A DNA stretch of 64,000 bases, from NCBI GenBank assembly GCA_035297145.1, contig DATGZN010000026.1, forward strand, positions 185,101-249,100, given 5' to 3'. The DNA is from QHXW01 sp035297145 (GTDB lineage: Bacteria; Acidobacteriota; Terriglobia; Bryobacterales; Bryobacteraceae). The number at the start of each line of letters is the position of its first letter. Within the stretch, counting starts at the first letter, position 1. Positions 34,761 to 43,669 of the stretch are shown here, one piece after another. The translations under genes and the position numbers were made by a program. The notes beneath the pieces are model-generated. The model searched no databases, was not told the origin of the DNA, and saw only the letters and a list, made by a program, of their open reading frames with translations.

Positions 34761-35930
34761 ATGGTGGGCGCCCGCCCCAGAATCTTCATTCCACTTATTT
34801 TTGTTTCGCTGGCTTTGACGGCATGGTGCCAAGGCTTCGACGAACCGGCTCACGCGCTGGCGCAGAAAATCGCCGCCGTTTTGAAGACCCGCGAGCCAGT
34901 GATGTTCACGTTTGCCAGCGTCGCACCCGTGAGCCCGTCCGATGCGGCTGCCGCGCAGGATGCGATGGAGCGCCAACTGCCCGGCGCGGGCATCGGCACG
35001 AACCCGCAGGCTGGCATCTCAGTTGCACTGACCATTTCCGAGAATCTTCGCGATTGGGTGTGGGTGGCCGAAATCCATCGAGGTGACGCGCGAGAGGGTG
35101 TGATGGAGGAGTGGCCTAAGCCCGAGGAGCCAGCCAACGCGGGATTGGTTGTGATCGAAAAGCTGCGCATGTTGGAACGGGACTCACGAATTCTCGATTT
35201 TGCTCCGCTCGGCCGGGATCTTTTGGTGCTTGACGCCGAATCCATCAGCCTCTATGAGAATTCCAGTGGCGCGTGGCAGCGCAAGCTTGGCGTGCGCGTT
35301 CCGGTTGCGCGCTCCTTGCCCCGCGATCTGCGCGGGCGTCTGTTCGTCCAAGGCGACGTTTACCAGGCGTATCTGCCCGGCCTCACGTGCAACGGCAACG
35401 CCGCCCGCGGACTGGGCATTACTTGCCGCGACGAGGCATTGTGGCCGCTCGGGTCCAACGCTCGTGCGGTCTCGATGCCCACGCGCAATTCCTTCGAGCA
35501 ATTTGTTCTGCCCGACGGCCTGCAGAAACGCATTCCGGCGTTCTTCTCGGCCGCTGGTTTCTCCGATCACGGCCACGCCGCCTGGCTATTCGCCGGTACC
35601 GATGGCCGCATGCACCTGTACAATGCGGCGTTCGAGCCCGGTGCGTCGTGGGGCGGGTGGGGCAGCGATGTCGCCGCAGTCGAGACGGAGTGTGGCTCGC
35701 GAACCCTGCTGCTCGCGACCGCGGCAGGCGACAGCACCGCGCCAGATTCCGTACAGGCGTATGAGTTGAAAGAAGGCGCCCCAAGGCCAGCGGGAGATCC
35801 GGTGGCCTTTCCCGGTCCAGTTACCGCGCTCTGGTCTGGGAGCGAGCGCGGCGCCGCCGTTGCCGTTTCGCGTGACCTGAAAAGTGGCCGATATGCGGCG
35901 TTTCGCCTGGCGATTCCTTGCAGCCGCTAG
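34761..35930 (+). CDS. Secreted protein of unknown function, first gene of a sensing cassette
   Basis: A 389-residue protein with a signal peptide (PRIFIPLIFVSLALTAWCQ). Residues 25-120 form an alpha/beta domain (DEPAHALAQKIAAVLKTREP, TFASVAPVSPSDAAAAQDAM, LTISENLRDWVWVAEIHRGD). The rest is beta-rich, with strands such as GRDLLVLDAESISLYENSSG, GRLFVQGDVYQAYLPG, GHAAWLFAGTDGRMHLYNAA and TALWSGSERGAAVAVSRD, suggesting a propeller-like fold. I recognise no family. Its end overlaps the solute-binding protein gene by 38 bp, so the two are translationally coupled. Confidence 0.7.
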   Translation: MVGARPRIFIPLIFVSLALTAWCQGFDEPAHALAQKIAAVLKTREPVMFTFASVAPVSPSDAAAAQDAMERQLPGAGIGTNPQAGISVALTISENLRDWVWVAEIHRGDAREGVMEEWPKPEEPANAGLVVIEKLRMLERDSRILDFAPLGRDLLVLDAESISLYENSSGAWQRKLGVRVPVARSLPRDLRGRLFVQGDVYQAYLPGLTCNGNAARGLGITCRDEALWPLGSNARAVSMPTRNSFEQFVLPDGLQKRIPAFFSAAGFSDHGHAAWLFAGTDGRMHLYNAAFEPGASWGGWGSDVAAVETECGSRTLLLATAAGDSTAPDSVQAYELKEGAPRPAGDPVAFPGPVTALWSGSERGAAVAVSRDLKSGRYAAFRLAIPCSR

Positions 35931-37239
35931 TCTGATTTCGCTCGCCTGGCGAGCGGCGGCGGAATCGCGTCCGCATTATGGCGGCACGCTCGTGGTCGAG
36001 CTGCACGACTCGCTCACACTGACCGATCCCGGCGAATGGCCGCTGCGGCTGGTGCCGCTGGTCTACGATGGCCTGGTGCGACTGGACGATCGTGGCGAAC
36101 CCCAGCCTGCGTTGGCGATCTCCTGGCAGCACGACGCATCGAACAAACGCTGGGAATTCCATCTGCGTCCTCATGCAATGTTTCATGATGGCTCTCCGGT
36201 AACGGCTGCGGCGGTTGTGGCATGCCTGAAGGACTGGACGAATGTAGCCGCCGCGGGCGACGGTACTCTGGTTTTTCAAGCCGAGACCCCCGCGCCCGAT
36301 CTGCCAGTGCGTCTCGCCAGTGCCCGCGGCGCGATTTTGATGCGCGGCGCGGACGGCGCGACCATCGGGACCGGCCCGTTTCGCATCACCGAATGGCAGC
36401 CTGGTAAGCGCGCGCTGCTCGGAGCGTATGAAGGCTATTGGGGCGGGCGGCCATTTGTCGACTTTGTCGACGTCCACATGGGCCGCGCATACCGGGATCA
36501 GGCGATCGATCTCGAACTCGGCAAGGCCGACTTGGTCGAAATCCCGATCGGTGATGCCCGCCGCACGGCGCAGCAGGCAGTCCGCACATGGACTACGGTC
36601 CCCTCCGAGTTGCTCGCGCTGCTGTTTGAGCGCGGGCACGGAGTAACCGAAGACGCCCACCTGCGCGAGGCCGTTGCTCTTTCCATCGATCGAAGCGCGA
36701 TCCGCAACGTTTTGCTGCAAGGACAGGGCGATTCCACTGGCGCGATATTGCCCGGCTGGCTAAGCGGTTACGCATTCCTGTTTCCGTCGGCGCGCGACCT
36801 GGATCGCGCCCGCCAAATCGCTTCCGCATTGCCCAAACCCGCGCTGCGGATCTCGCTGGCTTACGATCTCGCCGATTCGCTCTCACGTCCCGTTGCCGAA
36901 CGCATCGCGCTCAACGCGCGCGAAGCGGGTGTCACCATTCAGACTGCGCCCGGCGCTCAAGCCACCGTACGACTGGTGAAATACCCGCTGCGTTCGCTCG
37001 ATCCTGCGCAGGTGCTGGCGGAAATGGGAGGCGTACTGCACGCGGATTCCCAGCCCGGGGCCGCAACCCCGGAAGCCCTATTGGCGTACGAGCGCAAGCT
37101 GCTCGAAGACTTTCGCCTCGTGCCGCTCTTTTACCTTCCCGAAGTCTACGGGCTGAGTTCACGGGTGAGGAATTGGGATCCCCAACCATGGGGAGATTGG
37201 CGTCTGGATGATGTCTGGCTCGAAGCGAGGACGCCGTGA
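35893..37239 (+). CDS. Family 5 (peptide/nickel type) solute-binding protein
   Basis: A 448-residue protein from ATG 35893 (an in-frame GTG at 35884 adds three residues). It has a signal peptide (FLAAASLISLAWRAAAES). The SBP_bac_5 core follows: YGGTLVVELHDSLTLTDP, VYDGLVRLDDRGEPQPALAI, SWQHDASNKRWEFHLRPHAM, FHDGSPVTAAAVV, TGPFRITEWQPGKRALLGAY and VALSIDRSAIRNVLLQGQ. Such proteins bind peptides, sugars or metals for ABC importers. No permease or ATPase gene is nearby; the next genes are a sensor kinase and regulator, which points to sensing instead. It overlaps the kinase gene by 4 bp. Confidence 0.88.
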   Translation: MRRFAWRFLAAASLISLAWRAAAESRPHYGGTLVVELHDSLTLTDPGEWPLRLVPLVYDGLVRLDDRGEPQPALAISWQHDASNKRWEFHLRPHAMFHDGSPVTAAAVVACLKDWTNVAAAGDGTLVFQAETPAPDLPVRLASARGAILMRGADGATIGTGPFRITEWQPGKRALLGAYEGYWGGRPFVDFVDVHMGRAYRDQAIDLELGKADLVEIPIGDARRTAQQAVRTWTTVPSELLALLFERGHGVTEDAHLREAVALSIDRSAIRNVLLQGQGDSTGAILPGWLSGYAFLFPSARDLDRARQIASALPKPALRISLAYDLADSLSRPVAERIALNAREAGVTIQTAPGAQATVRLVKYPLRSLDPAQVLAEMGGVLHADSQPGAATPEALLAYERKLLEDFRLVPLFYLPEVYGLSSRVRNWDPQPWGDWRLDDVWLEARTP

Positions 37240-39011
37240 CGTTCCGCACGCGCCTCCTGCTGATGTTCGGCGTGACTATCCTGGCTTCGGTGGCGATGGT
37301 GGTTTGGATCGTTTCCCGGTCCACCGAGCGCGCCTTCGGGCGATTGGATCAGCAACGTACCGCCGCGCTCGCCGAGCAGTTCTACAAGGAGTTCGAGCGG
37401 CGTGGCGGCGAAATCGCGGCCGCGGCCGACCGCATCGCGAAGTCAGATGCCACCATGCACATCGCCATAGACGCCAGTCGTGGTGAGGTCGCGCCACACG
37501 TTGCCGACGCCGCAGACCTGGCCACAGCTCATGCTCTGGATTTTCTTGAACTGGTCGCCCCGGACACCTCCATCGTCTCTTCCGCGCAGTCGCAAGCGCG
37601 GTTCGGTTACAAGGAAGCCTGGCTCGCCGAACCGGTGGACTGGAACTCGCAACCCGCATTTCTCCGGCGGGAAGAACTACCCGACGAATTCGTTTTGGCG
37701 CTGGAAGCCGTGCGTGTGACGGCGGCCGGCGATGCCCAGTTGTACGTTGTGGCCGGCCGCCGCCTCGATCAGACTTTTCTTGCGTCGCTGGTATTGCCCG
37801 CGGGCATGCGGGCGCTGCTCTATCGTAATCTCGACCCCACCTTCTCTCCACAGTTGCTCACTGGCGTGTCTACAGACGAAGCTCAAGGCCTGGAATCGCT
37901 CATCAAGCAGTGCATTCGCGAAAACCGCGAAACCAGCGCGGAAATCCAGTGGACTTCCGACGCCGCCAGCGCGGAAACGTTTCACGCCATTCCGCAGAAA
38001 GGCCACGACGGCCACCCGCTTGCCGTCCTCCTCATCGGCAGTTCTCAGCGTGAGTTGGCCACATTGGTTCGCTCGATTCGCAAGGTCGGGCTGTACGTTG
38101 GCGGAGCGGGTGCTCTACTGGCTCTGGCGCTCGCCGCATGGGCGACAGCGCGGGTCACACGCCCGGTGAAATTGCTGGCCGCCGGCGCGGCCGAGGTTGC
38201 GCGTGGGAATTGGCAGGTTCGCGTCGAAACCGATTCGCGCGATGAGATCGGCGACCTGGCGCGCGCCTTCAACCAGATGACGGGCGAACTCTCCGATCAG
38301 CGCGAGCGTCTGGTGCAGGCCGAACGCGTGGCCGCGTGGCGCGAACTGGCGCGGCGCCTCGCTCACGAGCTCAAGAATCCGCTCTTTCCTCTGCAAATCA
38401 CCGTAGAGAATCTGGACCGCGCCAAGCGCGAGCATCCCGCCCAGTTCGAAGAGGTTTTTCGCGAAAGTACCGCCACCTTGCTCGCCGAACTGTCGAATCT
38501 CAAGGCCATCATCGGCCGCTTCAGCGATTTCGCTAAAATGCCCACGCCGCAGTTCGAGCCCATGCAACTGAACGATCTGGTGCGCGCCGTTCTGAAACTG
38601 GTTGACGCGCAGCTCATCGCAGCCGGCAACATTCATCCTGAGGCGCATCTCGACCCCTCGCTGCCCTCGATCGAGGCCGACCGCGAACAAATCAAGCGGG
38701 CGCTGCAAAACCTGGTGCTGAACGCCCTGGACGCCATGCCCAACGGAGGAACCTTGCGCCTGACTACGCGGCAGTACAATAGCACCGTGATTCTGGAGGT
38801 CGCCGACTCAGGCCAGGGCTTGACGCAGGAGGAGTGCGCTCGATTATTCACACCCTACTACACCACCAAGCACCACGGCACCGGACTCGGACTTGCGATC
38901 GTCCAGTCGGTGGTGAGCGATCATCACGGGACCATTTCCGTGGAGAGTCAGCCCGGCCGCGGCGCCACTTTCCGCATCGAGCTTCCCATAATACAAGCCA
39001 CCCGAGCCTGA
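37236..39011 (+). CDS. Sensor histidine kinase with HAMP domain
   Basis: A 591-residue membrane kinase begun by GTG 37236. TM1 is near residues 6-28 (LLLMFGVTILASVAMVVWIV), TM2 near 285-307 (GLYVGGAGALLALALAAWAT), with about 255 extracytoplasmic residues between. A HAMP domain follows (RVTRPVKLLAAGAAEVARGN). The phosphoacceptor is H377 in LAHELKNPLFPLQ. The ATPase has NLVLNALDAMPNGG, DSGQGLTQEE, LFTPYYTTKHHGTGLGLAIV and GRGATFRIELP. It resembles NtrY-type kinases. The upstream solute-binding protein could present ligand to the large sensor domain. Confidence 0.93.
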   Translation: MTFRTRLLLMFGVTILASVAMVVWIVSRSTERAFGRLDQQRTAALAEQFYKEFERRGGEIAAAADRIAKSDATMHIAIDASRGEVAPHVADAADLATAHALDFLELVAPDTSIVSSAQSQARFGYKEAWLAEPVDWNSQPAFLRREELPDEFVLALEAVRVTAAGDAQLYVVAGRRLDQTFLASLVLPAGMRALLYRNLDPTFSPQLLTGVSTDEAQGLESLIKQCIRENRETSAEIQWTSDAASAETFHAIPQKGHDGHPLAVLLIGSSQRELATLVRSIRKVGLYVGGAGALLALALAAWATARVTRPVKLLAAGAAEVARGNWQVRVETDSRDEIGDLARAFNQMTGELSDQRERLVQAERVAAWRELARRLAHELKNPLFPLQITVENLDRAKREHPAQFEEVFRESTATLLAELSNLKAIIGRFSDFAKMPTPQFEPMQLNDLVRAVLKLVDAQLIAAGNIHPEAHLDPSLPSIEADREQIKRALQNLVLNALDAMPNGGTLRLTTRQYNSTVILEVADSGQGLTQEECARLFTPYYTTKHHGTGLGLAIVQSVVSDHHGTISVESQPGRGATFRIELPIIQATRA

Positions 39012-39012
39012 C

Positions 39013-40383
39013 ATGGCACACTTGCTGATCGTCGACGATGACGCCAATACTCTGGCCTCCCTGGCTCGCGCTTTCCGCCTGGCCGGCCACGAAGCTACGG
39101 TGTGCGACAGCGCTGCGCGCGCCCTCGAATTGGTCAAATCACAACCCTTCGACCTGATTTTTTCCGACGTCGTGATGCCCGCAAAGGACGGCCTGGCGCT
39201 ACTCGAAGATCTCAAATCGCTGGGGCTCGCCACGCCCGTCGTCATGATTTCCGGCCAGGCCAATGTCGAGATGGCAGTGCGCGCTACACGGCTCGGTGCG
39301 GTCGACTTCCTCGAGAAACCGCTCTCCACCGACAAGCTGCTTCTGACTGTCGAGAACGTGCTGAAGCTCCGCCGTCTGGAAGAAGAGAATCGCCAACTGC
39401 GCCAGCGTGTCGGCAAGCACGAAATCATCTGGAAGAGCGAGCCCATGCGCCGCGTGATGGCGCAAGTAGAGCGCGTGGCCGCAAGCGAAACGCGCATCTG
39501 CATTTTCGGCGAGACCGGTACGGGCAAGGAGCTGATCGCACGCACACTTCACGCACGAAGCCCGCGAGCACACGGGCCTTTCGTGACGCTCAACTGTGCC
39601 GCGGTGCCCGCGGAACTGATCGAATCGGAACTTTTCGGCCACGAAAAGGGCGCATTCACCGGCGCCGCCACGCGCCACACCGGCAAGTTCGAGCAGGCGC
39701 AAAGCGGCACATTGTTCCTGGACGAGATCGGCGACATGCCGGCCGTGATGCAGACCAAGCTCCTGCGCGTCCTCGAAGAAAACGAAATCGAGCGCGTGGG
39801 CGGCGACCGGCCGGTCTCAGTGAATGTGCGGGTAGTGGTCGCCACGCACCGCAATTTGGAAGAACTGGTGAAAAAAGGCACATTTCGCCAGGATCTTTAC
39901 CACCGCATTTTCGTGTTTCCAATCCTGCTGCCGCCGCTCCGCGAGCGGCTCGACGATATTCCTGTGCTGGTGGCACATTTCGCGCGCCAGATCGCCGACC
40001 AGAACGGATGGAAACCGCAGACTTTCAGCCCTGAAGCTATGGCCGCACTGCAGCATTACTCATGGACGGGCAATGTGCGAGAACTACGTAACATCGTCGA
40101 GCGCCTGCTGCTGCTTTCGGGTGAAACCGTTGACGCCGCGACCGTGGAAGCTACGCTGCCAAAACAAGCTCCAACTACCGTCCCGATGACGCCCTCCACC
40201 GGCACGCTTGCCGAACGAGTGGACGCTTTCGAGCGCGATGTGCTCCTCGCAGAGCTCAAGCGCCACGGCTACCGCATGACCGAAACCGCCAAAGTCCTGG
40301 GCCTGGAACGCAGCCATTTGTATAAGAAATGCCAGGCGTTGGGGATCGATCTGCAGGCCGTGAAGAAGGAAGCGGTCGACTGA
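39013..40383 (+). CDS. Sigma-54-dependent response regulator (NtrC family)
   Basis: A 456-residue protein. The receiver domain has D52 in FSDVVMP and the lysine in DFLEKPLS. The AAA+ domain has Walker A GETGTGKE at 166-173, the sigma-54 contact loop GAFTGA at 213-218, and LFLDEIGDMPAVMQTKLL. The C-terminus (FERDVLLAELKRHGYRMTET, AKVLGLERSHLYKKCQALG) is a Fis-type helix-turn-helix. It starts one base after the kinase stop, so the two are a cognate pair. Target promoters would need a -24/-12 element; none was firmly seen here. Confidence 0.95.
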   Translation: MAHLLIVDDDANTLASLARAFRLAGHEATVCDSAARALELVKSQPFDLIFSDVVMPAKDGLALLEDLKSLGLATPVVMISGQANVEMAVRATRLGAVDFLEKPLSTDKLLLTVENVLKLRRLEEENRQLRQRVGKHEIIWKSEPMRRVMAQVERVAASETRICIFGETGTGKELIARTLHARSPRAHGPFVTLNCAAVPAELIESELFGHEKGAFTGAATRHTGKFEQAQSGTLFLDEIGDMPAVMQTKLLRVLEENEIERVGGDRPVSVNVRVVVATHRNLEELVKKGTFRQDLYHRIFVFPILLPPLRERLDDIPVLVAHFARQIADQNGWKPQTFSPEAMAALQHYSWTGNVRELRNIVERLLLLSGETVDAATVEATLPKQAPTTVPMTPSTGTLAERVDAFERDVLLAELKRHGYRMTETAKVLGLERSHLYKKCQALGIDLQAVKKEAVD

Positions 40384-40455
40384 ACCGATTACGCGAATCT
40401 TCTCACGAGGCGGAACACGGCGTCGATAAGTTGGACAGAGGCAAAATTCAAGTCT

Positions 40456-40623
40456 GTGAATCGTAAGTCGAAATCTGGATCTAGAGTCGCTAGACGACCC
40501 AAATCTGGCAAACCGTCAAAGGGTGCCGGAAGTCTGGTTGAATTCTTCGCGTCATCCCCACTAAAAGGGAGCGGGATCCGTCTGGACCGTGATCGTGACA
40601 ATGGAAGGAAAATTCGCCTCTAA
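40456..40623 (+). CDS. Small antitoxin-tail-like protein, possibly a remnant
   Basis: An open frame continues from the response-regulator stop to TAA at 40621. With the GTG at 40456 it encodes 55 residues: an arginine/lysine/serine-rich first half, then SLVEFFASSPLKGSGIRL and DRDRDNGRKIRL. This ending resembles the C-terminal toxin-binding tail of Phd- or VapB-type antitoxins, from memory of the family. No toxin follows. The N-terminal DNA-binding part is missing, so it may be a decayed antitoxin. Evidence is the tail pattern only. Confidence 0.3.
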   Translation: MNRKSKSGSRVARRPKSGKPSKGAGSLVEFFASSPLKGSGIRLDRDRDNGRKIRL

Positions 40624-40649
40624 CGCCAGTTGGCAGGCCTGAATCGCCC

Positions 40650-41546
40650 TCACGCCATCGCCAGTATCTTGTCAAACGCGTCCGAAACCTTCCGCGGCTT
40701 GTCCGGATCGTTGGGATCGTGGCCGATCTCCGGCGACATAAATCCGCGGTACCCAACCTTCACGAACGCGGACATTACGGCTTTCCAATCGACATCGCCT
40801 TCGAGTAAATCGGCGAATTTGCCTTGCTCGTATCGCGCCGACAGCTTGTAATCCTTCAGATGGACGCGCTTGATCCGCGGCCCCAGCGTCAGGATCCAGT
40901 CCTGCGGATAGCCGTACTGCATCACGTTGCCCACGTCAAAATGCGACTGAATCCACGGGCTGTGGAACTGGTCGAGAAACGTGCGCATCTCCATTGGACT
41001 GAGGATGAACTTGTTCCACACGTTCTCCGGCGTCAGGCAGACTTTAGCTTCCTCGGCCCACGGAATGGCCTTCGGCAGTTCCTCACTTACGCGGTTCCAG
41101 GTCTCCTCGTAGCTGAACTGAAGCTTTGGCCCGTCACCCAGGCGGCAAAGATAGAGCAGTGTTGCGCCACAATTGAGATTCTTCGCGACCTCGAGGCCTT
41201 GCTTCAACCCTTCCAGGCTCCGCGCGCGCACCGCCGCATCCGGGCTGTTGATCGGATTGCTCCGAAAAGGCCCGCCCATCCACATACTCGCAATTTGCAC
41301 GCCGGACTGGTGCGCGGCATCGCCGAGGCGCTTCACCTCGTCGGCGCTGAGCGACGGCGAAAGCTCCTCGCCGTACCGCAGTTCAATCGCCTCGAAACCG
41401 GCATTCTTCGCTTGCCGGAATTTCTCGGTGACCGGCATCTGCGGTGGAAAGATGATCGAGCAGATGCTCTTGACGAAACGGGGAGACGGCGTTTGTGCCG
41501 GGAGTGCGGCAGCGGCGCCCAATGCAAAAAAAGATCTTCGATTCAC
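40650..41546 (-). CDS. Sugar phosphate isomerase/epimerase-like TIM-barrel protein
   Basis: A 298-residue protein with a leader (MNRRSFFALGAAAALPAQ, an R-R-S-F-F twin-arginine-like start). The AP-endonuclease-2/xylose-isomerase-like barrel follows: KFRQAKNAGFEAIELRYGEE, VQIASMWMGGPF, CLTPENVW, HFDVGNVMQYGYPQDWI, KRVHLKDYKLS, FADLLEGDVDWKAVMSAFVK and YRGFMSPEIG. The glutamate, histidine and aspartate ligands of the metal site can be found in these strings. Substrate unknown. It is convergent with the response regulator and divergent from the membrane protein. Confidence 0.85.
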   Translation of the reverse strand: MNRRSFFALGAAAALPAQTPSPRFVKSICSIIFPPQMPVTEKFRQAKNAGFEAIELRYGEELSPSLSADEVKRLGDAAHQSGVQIASMWMGGPFRSNPINSPDAAVRARSLEGLKQGLEVAKNLNCGATLLYLCRLGDGPKLQFSYEETWNRVSEELPKAIPWAEEAKVCLTPENVWNKFILSPMEMRTFLDQFHSPWIQSHFDVGNVMQYGYPQDWILTLGPRIKRVHLKDYKLSARYEQGKFADLLEGDVDWKAVMSAFVKVGYRGFMSPEIGHDPNDPDKPRKVSDAFDKILAMA

Positions 41547-41632
41547 GAGATCAGTGTAACGCCACAGAGGTTTTCACGGTTTTCGCGATTAGCCCTGCAT
41601 CTGCGATAATCCGCCCTTAGCACAATTCCAAA

Positions 41633-43669
41633 ATGAAACCGCATCGATCATGGCTTGGCGTTGCGCTGGATAGCTTCCTCATTTTCCTGCTCACCGCAGC
41701 CGTGATTCGGCCGCTCTTCAAGGTCAAATACACAATTGCCTGGCATTCGATCGAAAGCACATTCATTGCCGATGGCAGGTTCCTGAAAGCTCACTGGCCC
41801 CATCCGCTCTGGCAGCCGCTCTGGTACTGCGGTACGCGATTTGACTACATCTACCCGCCAGCTTTGCGATATGGCACGGCCGCGTTGGCCAAACTTTTTC
41901 CGATCCTCCCGGTTCGGGCGTACCACCTGTACATTTCGTTGTTCTATTGCGTCGGGATCGTGAGTGTGTATCTCTTGGTTCGACTCGCAGCCGAATCGCG
42001 CGGCACGGCCTGGCTCGCCGCCCTTGCGACGCTTCTTCTCTCTCCCAGCTTCCTGTTGATGCGGCAATATCGCGTGGACTCGTGGCATCTTATGCCTCAG
42101 CGCCTCAACGTGTTGACGCAGTGGGGCGAGGGCCCGCACATCTCGGCGCTGGCTCTGCTGCCGCTCGCGCTCTTATGCACTTTTTTGGCGCTCGGGCGCT
42201 GGCGTCCGGCACTCCTGGCGCTGGCCGCGGTGTTTTCCGCCTGGGTGGTGTCCATCAACTTTTACGGGGCCACAGCTTTGGCCATCTTTTTTTCCATTCT
42301 CGTTTGGAGTGTCTGGGTTACCCATCGCAACAATCTTGTTTGGCTGCGAGCGGCCGGCATCGCGGCGGTGGCGTACGGACTCACGGCTTTCTGGCTGGTC
42401 CCGTCCTATCTCCAGATCACGCTCAGAAACATGCAGTTCGTATCGCGTCCGGGCAATGGGTGGTCCCGCTGGGTGGCTCTGGCTGTCGCGGTGGCACTTG
42501 GGACCGTCACCTTCCGCTTCGTGCGCGGCCGCCGCGAGTTGGCCTGGTTCACCTTTGTTTGCGGCAGCGCAGCCGCCTTCGCGCTTCTCGTGCTTGGCCA
42601 GTATTATTTCGACTTCAGGCTGATAGGTGAACCGCTGCGGCTCGTCCCGGAACTTGACCTGGCGCTGATCCTGCTGCTGGCCGAGTGCCTCAGGCGCCTG
42701 TGGGCCGCGGACCCGCCTCGACCGCATTTCCCGTTTTCGCCATCCTTGTGGACCAGGCTGGCGGCGCTGTTCCTTGTGGTGGCATCGTTTGCCACCTGCT
42801 TCGGCTACCTTCGGCACGCTCGGGGAATCGTCTTAAGCGACCCCGATTATCGGCGCAGAGTTGAGTATCAGGTGACCGATTGGATCGCGAAGAATCTCCC
42901 CGGCGCACGCTCGTTGGCGACCGGCTCGGTCCGCTTCTGGTACGACACCTGGAGCGATCTGGCGCAGATGCACGGAGGTTCCGATCAGGGCCTCATGAAC
43001 GGTCTGGTGCAGCATGCGTACTTCTTCGTCACCAACAATCCGGATGCAAGTGCGGGCGTCCGGTTGATGCAGGCGCTGGGCGTCGATGCGGTCATTGTTC
43101 ACGACAAGAACTCCCAGGAGATCTATCACGATTATTCGAATCCGCGAAAATTCGATGGAATCCTCACTGAGATCTATAACGACCATCAGGGCAACATCAT
43201 CTACAAAATCCCCCGCCGTTATCCCGGCCTGGCGCACATCGTGGAAGCGCGGCAGTTCCAGTCGTTGCCGCCGATCCAGTCTGTAGTCGAGCTGGACCGG
43301 TTGCGCGCTTACACGGACGCCGTGGAAAACGGTCCCGATGTCCGCGCGTCCGCGCAATGGGACGGAACCGACGCCATGATCCTTCACGCCAACCTGCAGC
43401 CCGGCCAGTCGATTCTGGTGCAGGAAACATACGATCCGAACTGGCATGCTTATGCGAGCGGGCGCACGTTGCCCGTTCACGCGGATCCGGTCGGATTCAT
43501 GTGGATTGAGGCGCCTCCCGGTGAGCAGACGATTCGATTGCAGTTTGAGACGCCGCTGGAAAACCAGATTGGATGGGCCGTGACCCTGGCATCAGGCGCC
43601 ATCGTGCTGGGGCTTCTTGCACTGGGCTCAAAATCCGCTGCGACGTTTCGCAGAGGCGCAGTCGTGTGA
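41633..43669 (+). CDS. Large multi-span membrane protein (6-pyruvoyl-tetrahydropterin synthase-related type)
   Basis: A 678-residue protein with about ten to twelve membrane segments in residues 10-400 and a last one near 650-670; a soluble region of about 240 residues lies between. The first loop has EST-FIADGRFLKAHWPHPLW and CGTRFDYIYPPALRYG, with an aspartate near the membrane face as in GT-C glycosyltransferase-like proteins. The layout (first-loop acidic residue, long C-terminal soluble domain with QETYDPNWHAYASGRTL) matches the membrane proteins annotated PTPS-related or YfhO-like. Role in envelope polysaccharide is inference. It overlaps glpD by 4 bp. Confidence 0.7.
   Translation: MKPHRSWLGVALDSFLIFLLTAAVIRPLFKVKYTIAWHSIESTFIADGRFLKAHWPHPLWQPLWYCGTRFDYIYPPALRYGTAALAKLFPILPVRAYHLYISLFYCVGIVSVYLLVRLAAESRGTAWLAALATLLLSPSFLLMRQYRVDSWHLMPQRLNVLTQWGEGPHISALALLPLALLCTFLALGRWRPALLALAAVFSAWVVSINFYGATALAIFFSILVWSVWVTHRNNLVWLRAAGIAAVAYGLTAFWLVPSYLQITLRNMQFVSRPGNGWSRWVALAVAVALGTVTFRFVRGRRELAWFTFVCGSAAAFALLVLGQYYFDFRLIGEPLRLVPELDLALILLLAECLRRLWAADPPRPHFPFSPSLWTRLAALFLVVASFATCFGYLRHARGIVLSDPDYRRRVEYQVTDWIAKNLPGARSLATGSVRFWYDTWSDLAQMHGGSDQGLMNGLVQHAYFFVTNNPDASAGVRLMQALGVDAVIVHDKNSQEIYHDYSNPRKFDGILTEIYNDHQGNIIYKIPRRYPGLAHIVEARQFQSLPPIQSVVELDRLRAYTDAVENGPDVRASAQWDGTDAMILHANLQPGQSILVQETYDPNWHAYASGRTLPVHADPVGFMWIEAPPGEQTIRLQFETPLENQIGWAVTLASGAIVLGLLALGSKSAATFRRGAVV

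Noticed and set aside
35893..37239. Classical ABC peptide importer
   Set aside because: Only a solute-binding protein is present; no permease or ATPase gene lies in the operon.
40389..40601. Minus-strand frame of 70 codons after the response regulator
   Set aside because: It is antisense to the antitoxin-like tail and contains no motif.
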